Positions 16,800 through 26,061 of a stretch of DNA of 64,000 bases are shown here, one piece after another. The notes under the pieces are model-generated. The model was not told the DNA's origin. It saw only the letters and a list, made by a program, of their open reading frames with translations, and did no database searches. Numbering within the stretch: position 1 is the stretch's first letter; each line of letters begins with the position of its first letter. The DNA is from Rhodothermales bacterium (GTDB lineage Bacteria; Bacteroidota; Rhodothermia; Rhodothermales; Bin80): NCBI GenBank assembly GCA_022822185.1, contig JAJECE010000050.1, forward strand, positions 85,129 to 149,128, written 5' to 3'. The position numbers were made by a program, and so were the translations under genes.

Positions 16800-18800
16800 A
16801 TGCCAACAGTTGACAGCATTCTCGTTAACATAGCCGCCGAGAAGCTCATTCTTCCGGAATTTCAACGCGGATATGTTTGGAAGCGGAGGCAAGTACGAGA
16901 TTTCTTTGACTCACTGTACCGGAAACATCCAGTAGGAAGTCTTCTCACATGGACCACTAAACGAGATGACGTTCATGTAGATCTATTATTGGATGGGCAG
17001 CAGAGAGTAACTTCGCTCTATGGTGTGATTAAAGGCAGTCCCCCTAATTTCTTCTCTGGAGACGAAAAGGCATTCAAAGGCCTCTATTTCCACGCTATAG
17101 AAGAAAGGTTTGAATTTTATCAACCAATCAAAATGAAAGGTGATCCATTCTGGTTTGACGTGACAAAGGTCATGAAAGCAGGACCTGGTGGGATAGAAAA
17201 CATCATACTTGAACAATGCGCAACTAATTTTGACTCGCCCGAAACTACTTCACAGTTGAAATTGCAGATTAAAATTGGACACCGCCTAAACCGTTTGCTT
17301 GATTTACGAGAAAAGGATTTCCATATTGACGAAGTTATAGCCAAGGAAGGTGAATCTGATGAAGTCGTTGATATTTTTAACCGCTTGAATAGTGCAGGCA
17401 CCCGATTATCAACGGGTGATTTGGCACTGGCGAAAATTTCTGCAAAATGGCCGAACGCAAGAGAAGCAATGCGCAAAAATGTCAGAAAATGGAAAAAACA
17501 GGGCTTCTACTTCACACTGGATTGGCTTTTGAGATGTGTCAATGCGGCCGTACATGGAGAGGCAGCTTTCCGACACTTGCACACCACCCCACGAGATACA
17601 TTCGAAAATGGACTTAAAAAGACTGTTGTGCATGTGGATGAGGCACTGAACCAGATTGCAGTTAAGCTGGGACTAGATCACGACCGAGTACTGTTTGCCA
17701 AATATGCGATTCCCGTTATCGTTCGGCATTTGGAATTGCACGAAGCTAAATTCCTGGACCAGAAAGAGTGGAACTTGCTGCTCTACTGGTACTTGAGGGC
17801 GGGAATGCATGGACGCTTTTCCGGGAGTACCGAAACAAAAATCAAGCGAACTTTGGAAAAGATTGACGGCACACCAAAAGGGATAGAACGGCTGCTTGCA
17901 GAGATTGGGACGACCTGGGGGCGTCCTCAAATTATTCCCGCTGACTTTGACTCCTGGTCAATCGGGGCCTACTCCTATCCGATACTCTACTGGATGACGA
18001 GAATGGGCGGGGCCAGAGATTTTTGTACCGGAATTCAACTTAAGACCGGGCTACTGGGGAAGGGGGCAAAATTGCAGGTTCATCATATCTTCCCCAAAGC
18101 GGTACTTTATAAAGCAGGATACCCGCGGCCCCAAGTGAATGCAGTTGGAAACTTCTGCTTCCTTACCGCGAATTGCAATCAATGGATCAGCGCTGCTGCA
18201 CCGGCCGAACCCTCCAGATTTGTGAAAGGGAGTCATGATGATGACCTTCGCCGCATGGGTACAGAAGGATACTTCCCCTGGGTTCAAGAGCATCACCCGG
18301 AAGTACTGGAATCTCAGTGGATTCCGATGGATGCGGAGTTGTGGAAGGTTGAGAATTACCCTGATTTTCTAGAGGCGCGACGTCAACTGCTGGCAGACGC
18401 TGCAAACAGGTATTTAACGGAACTCAGTCCTGAACATTCCCAAAATAAAGATACTGCCTATGGGCAACGCAGTGGAATTGCACCGTCCAAACCTGATTCC
18501 CATATTTCCAGTGTCGACGAAGAGGAGGAATTGAAAAATCTTCAAACATGGATGGCATCCCACGGACTGCCGGCCGGTGAATTCGGCTATGACTTGGCGG
18601 GCGAGTCTGAAACTGGTAATCGTGTAATCATCGACTTGGCCTGGCCGAATGGGATTCAAGAGGGGCAGGGACGGCCTGTGGCACTGCTTCTGAATGAGCC
18701 CGCTGAAACCTATCAGATCGTCAACCAGACCGGCTATGACTGTTACATTGATGTTGGCACCTTTAAGCAGTACGTGAGAGACACAATCATTGGAGAATGA
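16800..18800 (+). CDS. DUF262 (GmrS-like) and HNH nuclease protein, GmrSD type
   Basis: 666 residues from the ATG at 16800, where the conserved family start (PTVDSIL...LILPEFQRGYVW) begins; a track start further up adds an unrelated 31 residues. The N-terminal DUF262 domain (ParB/Srx fold, NTP-dependent) has FQRGYVW at 21-27 and DGQQR at 65-69. The HNH-type nuclease is near residues 425-470 (VHHIFPKAVLY, NAVGNFCFLTANCN). The last about 90 residues (VIIDLAWPN, RPVALLLNEPAE) resemble the small nuclease-like tail of some defence helicases. GmrSD-type proteins cut modified phage DNA or act as solitary defence nucleases. No partner gene is adjacent. No ribosome binding site is obvious. Confidence 0.85.
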   Translation: MPTVDSILVNIAAEKLILPEFQRGYVWKRRQVRDFFDSLYRKHPVGSLLTWTTKRDDVHVDLLLDGQQRVTSLYGVIKGSPPNFFSGDEKAFKGLYFHAIEERFEFYQPIKMKGDPFWFDVTKVMKAGPGGIENIILEQCATNFDSPETTSQLKLQIKIGHRLNRLLDLREKDFHIDEVIAKEGESDEVVDIFNRLNSAGTRLSTGDLALAKISAKWPNAREAMRKNVRKWKKQGFYFTLDWLLRCVNAAVHGEAAFRHLHTTPRDTFENGLKKTVVHVDEALNQIAVKLGLDHDRVLFAKYAIPVIVRHLELHEAKFLDQKEWNLLLYWYLRAGMHGRFSGSTETKIKRTLEKIDGTPKGIERLLAEIGTTWGRPQIIPADFDSWSIGAYSYPILYWMTRMGGARDFCTGIQLKTGLLGKGAKLQVHHIFPKAVLYKAGYPRPQVNAVGNFCFLTANCNQWISAAAPAEPSRFVKGSHDDDLRRMGTEGYFPWVQEHHPEVLESQWIPMDAELWKVENYPDFLEARRQLLADAANRYLTELSPEHSQNKDTAYGQRSGIAPSKPDSHISSVDEEEELKNLQTWMASHGLPAGEFGYDLAGESETGNRVIIDLAWPNGIQEGQGRPVALLLNEPAETYQIVNQTGYDCYIDVGTFKQYVRDTIIGE

Positions 18801-19264
18801 GTTTCTGCCTGATCCGGGGATTGCAATCCATGAACCCCTGCTCCCGAATTGATACGCAACGCAAAACCGGGATCATCAAATACAGATACTGAAACTGCAC
18901 AGTGTAAAATGTTGGATCAGTATTTCACTGCAACTGTAATGGGGCGGTATTCCCCTCCCCTATTTGGTGTCTGTACGAATATAAGCCCAAATAAAATGCA
19001 TGGACTGACAGGAAAATTCATCAGGGAATGATGGAGTGCACTGGTTAACGCATTTTGAATTTGCCGAGTCGGATTGGGCCTGCCGGGTTGTCTGCTAAAT
19101 TCTAAGTCGTGTCGGGTTTATATTATGAGAACGGAAACCAACAGAAATGCCGGGTTCCTAGAAACCATTTTTCGCTCTTCAGCCGAAAACCCTGAATTCT
19201 TGCAGTTACGTGAGAAAGTGCTATTATTCAGGTGGACATGCAAACGATCACTTAGTTCAATATC
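18801..19264. other. Intergenic region, about 460 bp
   Basis: No gene, RNA or repeat that I can support. Frames of about 60 codons at 18849-19031 and 19074-19268 have no family features and no usual codon pattern. GGGGATTGCAATCC near 18818 is a short palindrome of unknown meaning. Confidence 0.5.
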
Positions 19265-20185
19265 ATGAAAACTCAAGATTCAGCCCGCTGGGTGTTTATC
19301 TGTCTATTCCTGATTGGAATTATCCTTCCTACCTGTGTAGAGGCACAAGAACAGAAGCCCCTCCGGATTATTGCCTTCGGAGGACATCCAGATGACTGCG
19401 AGGTACGCGCGGCCGGCGTTGCTTCCATGTGGGCCGCAATGGGACACAAAGTGAAATTCGTCTCCGTCACGAATGGAGATATCGGACATTACGCAATGGC
19501 AGGCGGCCCACTTGCCCTTACACGAAAGGCCGAGATTGAAGACTGCCGGGACATCCTGGGGATAGAAGAGACCGTCATGCTTGATAACCATGACGGAGAA
19601 CTCATGCCTACGCTGGAGAACCGCAAGATTATTGCTCGACTGATTCGGGACTGGCAAGCCGATATCGTCCTGGGGCCGCGCTCAAATGATTATCACCCTG
19701 ACCACCGGTATACGGCAATACTGGTTCAGGATGCCGCATTCATGGTAACCGTTCCCTTTTTTACACCTACGACTCCGCGTGTAGAAAAAAATCCGGTATT
19801 CCTGTACTACTACGATCATTTTCAACGGCCCTATCCCTTTGAACCGGATATTGCCGTGGATATTGGTCCGGTCGGAGACCAGAAGTATGGTTGTATGGCT
19901 GCACTCAGGAGTCAGTTTTCCGACTGGAATGCATGGCTTGCCGGGTACCACGATCAGGTTCCTCAAGAAGAGGAGGCCCGCAAGGCCTGGATTCGGGAAC
20001 GCTTTCAGGCCCGGGATGCACATGTGGCAGACACCTACAGAGATTTACTCATACAGTATTATGGAGAGGAACGTGGACGGGCGATTGAATTTGCAGAAGC
20101 CTTTGAGATCTCGGAATACGGGAGTCAGCCAACATCAGAGCAACTGAGAGCACTATTCCCGTTTTTTGATGAACGGCCAGAATAG
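19265..20185 (+). CDS. Exported PIG-L family deacetylase (LmbE-like)
   Basis: 306 residues. A signal peptide (VFICLFLIGIILPTCVEAQ) precedes the catalytic domain. HPDDCE at residues 41-46 is the AHPDDE-type zinc and base motif, and NDYHPDHRYT supplies the third zinc ligand. Family members deacetylate N-acetylglucosamine-containing glycans or glycoconjugates. The export signal suggests action on extracellular or envelope sugars rather than on mycothiol-like cofactors. There is no LmbE partner gene nearby; the next genes (SDR, nitrilase) run in the same direction but are separated by about 160 bp. ATG at 19265. Confidence 0.88.
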   Translation: MKTQDSARWVFICLFLIGIILPTCVEAQEQKPLRIIAFGGHPDDCEVRAAGVASMWAAMGHKVKFVSVTNGDIGHYAMAGGPLALTRKAEIEDCRDILGIEETVMLDNHDGELMPTLENRKIIARLIRDWQADIVLGPRSNDYHPDHRYTAILVQDAAFMVTVPFFTPTTPRVEKNPVFLYYYDHFQRPYPFEPDIAVDIGPVGDQKYGCMAALRSQFSDWNAWLAGYHDQVPQEEEARKAWIRERFQARDAHVADTYRDLLIQYYGEERGRAIEFAEAFEISEYGSQPTSEQLRALFPFFDERPE

Positions 20186-20344
20186 GAGGTGACTCAACAA
20201 CAACCCCCGTTCATAGGATGCTTCCGGGGAGTACAGGATTAGCCAACCGCACTATCGCTGCGATCAGATGCCTCCACTGATCCACGATTGCACCTCAATT
20301 CAACGGTAATCCCATCAAAGTAAAATGCGGGAATTAGATTGATC

Positions 20345-21124
20345 ATGCAGTTACAGGGAAAAACATTTATCATTACAGGATCTGCAGGAGGCATTGGACG
20401 CGCCATTGCCCATGCGTGTATTCAAGAGGGCGCACAGGTTCTTCTGGTAGACCGGAATGAAACTGGGCTGCATGAGTCGCAGAGAATTTTAGGTGAGCAC
20501 AGTAAGATCCATGTTGACGACCTACTGGATCCGGAATCTGCACCCCGTATTGTTAATTCAGCACTCAGTCAGTACGGAGCATTGGATGGGGTCGTGAATA
20601 ATGCTGCACTCCTGACAAGATCAACAATTAAAACGACGACCCCCGATCTTTTTGACCGTGTCGTGAACGTCAATGCAAAGGCCCCACTCCTATTGATTCA
20701 GGCTGGATTAGAGTACTTAACCCAACGTAAAGGAAGTATCGTAAATATCGGATCCATCAATGCACACTGCGGAGAAGAACCACTTCTGGCTTACAGCATG
20801 TCCAAGGGGGCATTAATGACCATGACCCGCAATCTTGGCAACAGTCTTCATATGCAATACGGTGTTCGAGTAAACCAGATTAATCCTGGATGGGTGCTGA
20901 CCGAAAATGAATACCAGATCAAGATTAACGATGGACTGCCCGAGGATTGGCCAAATCGTATACCACATGATGTGGCCCCGTCTGGCGCACTGATTACACC
21001 TGAGACGATTGCCGCCGCCGCGGTTTATTGGCTGAGTGATCGTTCCCGTCCCATCAGTGGGACGGTAATTGATATGGAACAGTATCCAGTTATCGGGCGA
21101 TACCCGGTGAAGGAAGTCGCATAG
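20345..21124 (+). CDS. Short-chain dehydrogenase/reductase
   Basis: 259 residues from the ATG at 20345; a TTG two codons earlier is possible. This is a classical SDR: the Rossmann motif TGSAGGIGRAIA at about 11-22, NNAA near residue 87, a catalytic Ser in NIGSIN, and the Y-x3-K pair in AYSMSKGAL. It should be an NAD(P)-dependent oxidoreductase of the cytoplasm; an acidic residue after the second strand (VDRNE) favours NAD. The substrate is not predictable. It is followed within 100 bp by a nitrilase-type gene on the same strand, and the two may act in one catabolic pathway. Confidence 0.9.
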   Translation: MQLQGKTFIITGSAGGIGRAIAHACIQEGAQVLLVDRNETGLHESQRILGEHSKIHVDDLLDPESAPRIVNSALSQYGALDGVVNNAALLTRSTIKTTTPDLFDRVVNVNAKAPLLLIQAGLEYLTQRKGSIVNIGSINAHCGEEPLLAYSMSKGALMTMTRNLGNSLHMQYGVRVNQINPGWVLTENEYQIKINDGLPEDWPNRIPHDVAPSGALITPETIAAAAVYWLSDRSRPISGTVIDMEQYPVIGRYPVKEVA

Positions 21125-21216
21125 TATTGTGCTGCATCTTACAGATTCGGGATCGTCTTTGCTTTGGAGCCTGATTACATGAATTTTTGAGCTCAAATAG
21201 GTTTGGGAAATCTCAT

Positions 21217-22047
21217 ATGGAGACAGGATCGGATTCATTGAAGATTGCGCTGATCAGTGAGGTTTTCAGCGCAGAAGAGGCGCTGATTGCATGTCTGCAG
21301 GAAGCACATAAGCAAGGAGCAGATTTGGCCGTCCTGCCCGAATTGCCACTCAATGAATGGTCTCCAGCTACCAGACAGGCAAGAACTGAAGATGCCGAAA
21401 CTCCAGGTGGCTGGCGGGAAACTGTGCAGCGTAATGCCGCCCGGAGAATAGGGATTGCCGTACTGGGAGGTGTGATCCGTGTCATGCATGATGGTCACCG
21501 CATAAACCTTGCAATGCTCATTGATGCACACGGAGATATCGTAGGCACATCAGAAAAACACGTTCTGCCTGACGAAGAGGGATTCTGGGAATGTGACCAC
21601 TATGAACCCACGGATAATCCTCCGCGCGTCATTGAATGTATGGGTACAAAGTTCGGGGTCCAGATTTGCTCGGATGCCAATCGGCCTACCGCGGCACAGC
21701 TGCTTGCAGCGCAGGGGGTACAGGTGATTCTGGCCCCGCGTGCAACCAGTCCATCTTCATGGAACCGATGGCATCTGGCTTACCGGGCAATGGCACTTAC
21801 CGCCTCCGCCTGGGTGATGTCCGTGGGCCGCCCCCGACCGGAGTTCGGTGTTGAGATGGGAGGTCCATCTCTGGTTGTGGATCCAATGGGAGAGGTGGTT
21901 TTGGAGACCATGGAGCGCATTTCGACTGTGGAGATTGATTGGCGTGCGGTCAAAGATGCCCGTCAATCGTATCCCGGCTACCTTGCATGGCCGGCCAAGG
22001 CATATGTGGCGGGCTGGCAGGAAATTTTCAACAACCAACAAAAATGA
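21217..22047 (+). CDS. Carbon-nitrogen hydrolase (nitrilase superfamily)
   Basis: 276 residues from the ATG at 21217. The Glu-Lys-Cys triad is complete: E42 in VLPELPL, K114 in TSEKHVLPDEEGFWE, and C151 in GVQICSDANRP. Members hydrolyse nitriles, amides or carbamoyl groups, or carry out amide condensation. The sequence around the Cys (CSDANRP rather than CYD or CWD plus E) points to one of the less studied amidase branches. It is cytoplasmic, with no signal peptide. It follows the SDR by 92 bp on the same strand. A TTG at 21187 would add ten unrelated residues and was not used. Confidence 0.88.
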   Translation: METGSDSLKIALISEVFSAEEALIACLQEAHKQGADLAVLPELPLNEWSPATRQARTEDAETPGGWRETVQRNAARRIGIAVLGGVIRVMHDGHRINLAMLIDAHGDIVGTSEKHVLPDEEGFWECDHYEPTDNPPRVIECMGTKFGVQICSDANRPTAAQLLAAQGVQVILAPRATSPSSWNRWHLAYRAMALTASAWVMSVGRPRPEFGVEMGGPSLVVDPMGEVVLETMERISTVEIDWRAVKDARQSYPGYLAWPAKAYVAGWQEIFNNQQK

Positions 22048-22222
22048 TGACGGACATGAACTGTCTAGCGTCAGCAAAACTTCCTGCGTTAAAATTTGTG
22101 CCGAAAAAGATTTGCTTTCATTGGTGAGCAGTAGCCGGCCTGGGAAGTGGATCCAGTGACTCTTTAGGTCCATCGGCGGTCAGACTGAACAATGATTCTG
22201 TGCCCGGCGAATCGGATAGTCC

Positions 22223-22816
22223 TCAATTTACCTTGTGGAACAGCTTATCCACGATGTGGGTCGGCTCGCCGATATATCTCTGAAAATATATACGTTCCAC
22301 TCTGCGGTTACAGTCGTGAGCCAGGATATGTTTGCAGTTCAAATTTGATGCAGAGAAGATGCTTTGCATGCGGCCGGGAAACCGTCCTTTATTACCTCTT
22401 GGAGCGTCAATAAACACTACATCCCAGAAAGTTTCAAGAACAGCCCGGGGTAAGGATAACTGGAGTTTTTCGGGTTGGTCAATAATCCGCCTCCACTGCC
22501 TTCGCTTGGTCGTATAAGTTATTTCTTCCACCACAATGGTCGGATTTTGGGATTTTACCTTTTGAATCCAATACGTGCTGTCTTCCAGAAATAGCGTCTG
22601 TCCGCCAGAATTAATATCCATCCAGTAGGGGGAGTCATAGCCGATACCAAAGACGAGAATATTCCCGGGAGCGTGCAAGTCAATCAGATTGCCGATATAT
22701 TGATATTCTCCGAGAGAGCAGTTCCCGGGATTGGAATCTACCAATTTTTGAAAATCAACATCCATGCCTCTGCTCATTACCGTTGTTGTCTGTAAAATGA
22801 TATTGGGCGCAGTCAT
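22223..22816 (-). CDS. DUF579-family (glucuronoxylan O-methyltransferase-like) protein
   Basis: 197 residues from the ATG at 22816. The order and spacing of motifs match the plant GXM/IRX15 family (Polysacc_synt_4, DUF579): GNILVFGIGYDSPYW (51-65, AdoMet-binding glycine loop), FLED (76-79), WDVVFIDAPRG (131-141), PGRMQSIF (147-154) and HDCNRRVE (167-174). Plant members 4-O-methylate glucuronic acid side chains of xylan in the Golgi. Here there is no signal peptide or membrane anchor, so a cytoplasmic or membrane-associated sugar or nucleotide-sugar O-methyltransferase is an inference. It is flanked by the TnpB element and stands alone on the minus strand. Confidence 0.78.
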   Translation of the reverse strand: MTAPNIILQTTTVMSRGMDVDFQKLVDSNPGNCSLGEYQYIGNLIDLHAPGNILVFGIGYDSPYWMDINSGGQTLFLEDSTYWIQKVKSQNPTIVVEEITYTTKRRQWRRIIDQPEKLQLSLPRAVLETFWDVVFIDAPRGNKGRFPGRMQSIFSASNLNCKHILAHDCNRRVERIYFQRYIGEPTHIVDKLFHKVN

Positions 22817-23026
22817 TATGGTCAAACTTGCGGGCCCTGTTTACTCCTGCGGGTAGGATGATTTTAATTGACCGCAATGGTCATTAATCGAAACATGAAC
22901 AGGGATCTTCCATTTCCACATGCATACTTCAAGTAGAAAGCGTTTTCCCGAACTTAATCCATGGACATCGTACATCTCGAAAGGGTCGTAGTCGGGGCCC
23001 GTTACGCCAGTATTCCTGCAAAGTTA

Positions 23027-23050
23027 GGGAATTATATCCATGAGTCACAA
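23027..23050. repeat. Right inverted end of the TnpB element
   Basis: 24 bp, inversely repeated at 24429-24452 with a single mismatch (G at 23042 against the A expected from the other end). It overlaps the stem of the terminal hairpin. Confidence 0.75.
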
Positions 23051-23130
23051 CTCTCATGGTCTTTTTGGTGTTTCATCGCCCGTTGCCTGTCATTGCAGGC
23101 TTGCACTCCGCAATGACAGGTCTTACATAG
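23027..23130 (-). ncRNA. Possible omega-RNA 3' part of the TnpB element
   Basis: TnpB nucleases use a guide RNA transcribed from the 3' end of the tnpB gene through the right element end. Here that stretch holds two stem-loops: an 11-bp perfect stem at 23086-23096 with 23110-23120 (CCTGTCATTGC and complement) inside the last codons of tnpB, and CCATGAG/CTCATGG at 23038-23059 after the stop. A guide would be the bases beyond 23027 on the minus strand. This rests on family knowledge; the 5' limit is a guess. Confidence 0.35.
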
Positions 23131-24332
23131 GCTCCACAACCCGTTCGGTACAATTCGTGCCAGGATGCCATCCCCGACGCCCGGATATTTACGGACGCAT
23201 TCGTGTCCGCATTCGCCTGGTACCCGCACGCCAGACATAGAAACTCGGACTGCTTTTGCCGATTCTTTGCGTTCACATAGGAACACTTGCTACATGTCTG
23301 CGATGTATAATGCGGGGGTACCTTGATCACCACGCCTCGCTCCCGCAGGAACTGCTCCAGTATCGCCCATCCTGTTCCCAGTATTGAGCGGTTCAGTCCT
23401 GCTTTCTGCTTCACGTTCCTGCCCGGCTTCTCGACCGTTCCTTTCGCGCTTGCGGTCATACCCTTGGTTTTCAGGTCTTCCAGGATTACAAGCGTAGAGA
23501 TTTCGGTGAGCGATAAGGCAATATGACGCAAGTCATTCCTTCGGATGTTCTTGATCTTGCGTTCGTGGCGTGCAATGGTTTTCTTTAGTTTCCTCCAGGA
23601 ATAACTTCCTTTCTGTTTTTTCGATAATCGACGTTGAAGCTTCTGAATGCGCTTTTCAATACCCGATGTGTCGGTCAGATAGAAGATCCTTCCCGCACTG
23701 TCCGCAACCTGCCCGCAATTGCGGTCGACCCCAATGCCAATGCCGTCCGCGTATTGTAGGGTCGCGTCCACTTCATAGACGACCGTCATATACCAGTTCC
23801 CGTTTTCTTCAAAGATGCGAGCCGTCTTGGGTACGGGGTTTGTGTAGCGGTTCACTCGATAAAATCGCAGCATCTTCATATGCATTCCCCGCTTTAGCCG
23901 AACGTATTCATTCGTTGAAAATATCTTCCCCCCTGACACAGCTACGCTGAAGCTTTTTTTCGCCTTGCCCCTTTTCTTGAACCTGGGCAGCCCCCGCTTT
24001 TTCTTGAAGAACTGCTTGTAGGCATCCGCCAGATCCTTCAGTCCAGTGCGAGTCGCGTTTACGGGATACTCTCTTAGCCAAGGTGCGACCGTATCCTTGT
24101 GTACTTTATACCACTTGTAGAAATCAAACTGAGAGGTCTGGGATTGCCCGGTTTCCGCATAATCGTCTTTGGCTTTCGCCAGCGCCGCATTCCAGAGATA
24201 CCGGTTGACACCCGCCAGTTTATTCAGAAACCGGCAGGTCTTTTTGTCGCCTCGCAGACGAAAGCGGATCGTCACATGCTGCCGTGTCCTTGAACCAGCG
24301 GGGGACTTTGTCTTACAATCTTTAATGGGCAT
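23073..24332 (-). CDS. tnpB: RNA-guided endonuclease TnpB (IS200/IS605 OrfB)
   Basis: 419 residues from the ATG at 24332; a TTG at 24362 would add ten residues. The domain order is normal: helical and beta N-terminal region with a basic patch (KKKRGLPRFKKRGKAKKSFSV at about 110-130), then a RuvC-like nuclease whose three acidic residues are intact (D203 in GVDRN, E285 in LVILEDLK, D376 in ANADTNAS), and a zinc ribbon with C347, C350, C366 and C369. TnpB cuts DNA beside a target-adjacent motif under the guidance of an RNA from the element's right end. It looks active. No tnpA is present. The last codons coincide with a palindrome that could be part of the guide RNA. Confidence 0.93.
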   Translation of the reverse strand: MPIKDCKTKSPAGSRTRQHVTIRFRLRGDKKTCRFLNKLAGVNRYLWNAALAKAKDDYAETGQSQTSQFDFYKWYKVHKDTVAPWLREYPVNATRTGLKDLADAYKQFFKKKRGLPRFKKRGKAKKSFSVAVSGGKIFSTNEYVRLKRGMHMKMLRFYRVNRYTNPVPKTARIFEENGNWYMTVVYEVDATLQYADGIGIGVDRNCGQVADSAGRIFYLTDTSGIEKRIQKLQRRLSKKQKGSYSWRKLKKTIARHERKIKNIRRNDLRHIALSLTEISTLVILEDLKTKGMTASAKGTVEKPGRNVKQKAGLNRSILGTGWAILEQFLRERGVVIKVPPHYTSQTCSKCSYVNAKNRQKQSEFLCLACGYQANADTNASVNIRASGMASWHELYRTGCGAYVRPVIAECKPAMTGNGR

Positions 24333-24428
24333 AGCATCAAGCGGATGATGTTGTGTAGACAATCAGGGAGGCACTATCCTTTCCGATTGTATCCATTTTA
24401 TCCACCTGAATGGGAAAGGTTCCCCTCA

Positions 24429-24452
24429 TTGTGACTTATGGATATAATTCCC
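24429..24452. repeat. Left inverted end of the TnpB element
   Basis: 24 bp, the inverse of 23027-23050 with one mismatch. Just inside it GGGAAAGGTTCCC (24412-24424) is a small palindrome that may act as a subterminal hairpin. Confidence 0.75.
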
Positions 24453-24483
24453 ATTTGTATCGGTAAAGGAACAGAAAGATACT

Positions 24484-26061
24484 TCACGGGAGCGCAGGTT
24501 CCACCATCACCACTTCTTCCCGGCTTACCGCAACCTCGCCAAGTGGAGTCCCACGTACCTTACGAACATATTTCCTGGGGGTTACGATGACCGGAGCAAT
24601 GCTGCTGGTGCGTGCCTTGCTGTGCCAGGCCGCAATCGCCGCCGCCTGTTCAATCAGGTGGCGGCTTGGCTGCGCATCACGTTTCGGAAGCCGCAATACC
24701 GCGTGGGCACCGCTTACTCCACGCGCATGAAGCCACAAATCGTAGGGGCGGGCATGCCGAAGCGTAAGCATCTCACTTTCTTTTGCATTACGCCCGACCC
24801 ATAATTCATACGGAGGCGCAAGAGCATAGCGACGGAATGGCCGCCCAGGTGATCCCGGCTTCGTGCGACCCTTCTGAAATGCTTGCAACTCCTTATAGGT
24901 CTTCGCCTTTTCCAGTTCCGTCAGGTCTCTTTTCAATGAGAGCACTTTCTCTTCGACCTGCCTGATGAGTATATCCAGATGGGTCCGGGATGTGCGTGCC
25001 TTTCGGGCTTTTAAATAATAGCGCTCGGCATTCTGCAGCGAGTTTAATGCCGGATCCAGAGACACCGTGACCTTTGTTCCCGGATGAAATACATCCGGCA
25101 GTTCCACACGGGAATTGCCGGCGGACAGCGGTGGCGAAGCCATCAGAATATGCCCGATCCGTTCGTATTCATCTGCGCGTGAGGGGGTTGAGCGTTCCAT
25201 ACGCATTCGCTTTGCCGAGCGCTCGGCCTTGTCTAGCATCCGCACGAGGTTTTTCCGCAGCGGCTCATACCGGGCCCGGTAGGCTCTCTCGGAGAGTACG
25301 CGCTGTGCATAGGTGCGCAGCGCATCATCCACATCATCATATTTCTGCACCTCCGCGTCCATTCGCCCGGCAAGAGGAATCAGAGAAAGTGCAGGCGGGT
25401 TCTGATATACATACAATGCATCCCGGGTATTCAATAATTGCAGGTGCAATGCCTGTGCCGCTTCATAGACTGCAGCGGGGTTCGGTGGATCTGTCCCTTC
25501 GCAGGGCTTCAGCACTTCTCGGGCCTGATCTCGATTGAAGCGTACATAGATGCGCTGCAGTGCTTTGATTCGGTTCTCTGCCACCGGATTCCATTTAGCG
25601 GTAAACTCGGTCAGACTCTGAGGCTCCGGTGCCGCGCGTGCCGGCGGGAACTCCACCGGACCACCTTTACGAAATGCTTCCTGTACATGTCCGCTTTCAT
25701 TTCCTAGAAGCACATTCGCCCGACTCCCGTACAGATGCGCCTGCAGTTGAAGCCCACCCGTAAACGCCAGAATCAGAATTCGATCCCCCTCGGAAACACG
25801 CACGCCTGTAACGGACTGCTGCCGCAGTGTACGAAAAAGAGATTTTGCATTACGCCGGGGGCGACCAGCATCCTTGCGTCGAAATGCGCCAACGATGGGT
25901 GCATGCGTCAGAAACGAGATCGCTGTGGTTTCTGCGTGGTGCTCCAGTGCAATAATGAGTTCCCCAGGTGCATGGCACCATGCATCCGTGAACGCAGCAC
26001 CCAGAATGGATTGATCCCAGATACGGGCAAGCCTGTGCAGAATATAGTAATTGTTGAGCAT
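24484..26061 (-). CDS. NFACT family protein (RqcH / Tae2-like)
   Basis: 525 residues. The N-terminal NFACT-N domain is visible at about 1-170 (LHRLARIWDQSILGAAFTDAW, HLYGSRANVLL), the coiled-coil middle at about 260-400 (LRKNLVRMLDKAERSAKRM, LEKAKTYKELQAF), and the C-terminal NFACT-R domain at about 405-520 (YELWVGRNAKESEML, RPYDLWLHARGVSGAHAVLRLP, PRKYVRKVRGTPLGEV). RqcH proteins bind stalled 50S subunits with peptidyl-tRNA and add C-terminal alanine tails that mark the nascent chain for degradation. An HhH region between the domains is not obvious. It stands alone on its strand. ATG at 26061. Confidence 0.88.
   Translation of the reverse strand: MLNNYYILHRLARIWDQSILGAAFTDAWCHAPGELIIALEHHAETTAISFLTHAPIVGAFRRKDAGRPRRNAKSLFRTLRQQSVTGVRVSEGDRILILAFTGGLQLQAHLYGSRANVLLGNESGHVQEAFRKGGPVEFPPARAAPEPQSLTEFTAKWNPVAENRIKALQRIYVRFNRDQAREVLKPCEGTDPPNPAAVYEAAQALHLQLLNTRDALYVYQNPPALSLIPLAGRMDAEVQKYDDVDDALRTYAQRVLSERAYRARYEPLRKNLVRMLDKAERSAKRMRMERSTPSRADEYERIGHILMASPPLSAGNSRVELPDVFHPGTKVTVSLDPALNSLQNAERYYLKARKARTSRTHLDILIRQVEEKVLSLKRDLTELEKAKTYKELQAFQKGRTKPGSPGRPFRRYALAPPYELWVGRNAKESEMLTLRHARPYDLWLHARGVSGAHAVLRLPKRDAQPSRHLIEQAAAIAAWHSKARTSSIAPVIVTPRKYVRKVRGTPLGEVAVSREEVVMVEPALP

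Larger units (their letters stand above)
23027..24452 (-). mobile_element. TnpB-only insertion element with inverted ends
   Basis: About 1426 bp. Its edges are a 24-bp inverted repeat with one mismatch, 23027-23050 against 24429-24452 (core GGGAATTATATCCAT). It encloses one gene, tnpB, and no transposase. Near the right edge is a stem-loop CCATGAG/CTCATGG (23038-23059), as expected at the right end of an IS200/IS605-type element. The element lies between the DUF579 and NFACT genes without disrupting either. Movement would require a TnpA or other transposase from elsewhere. The boundaries are inferred from the inverted repeat only. Confidence 0.65.
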
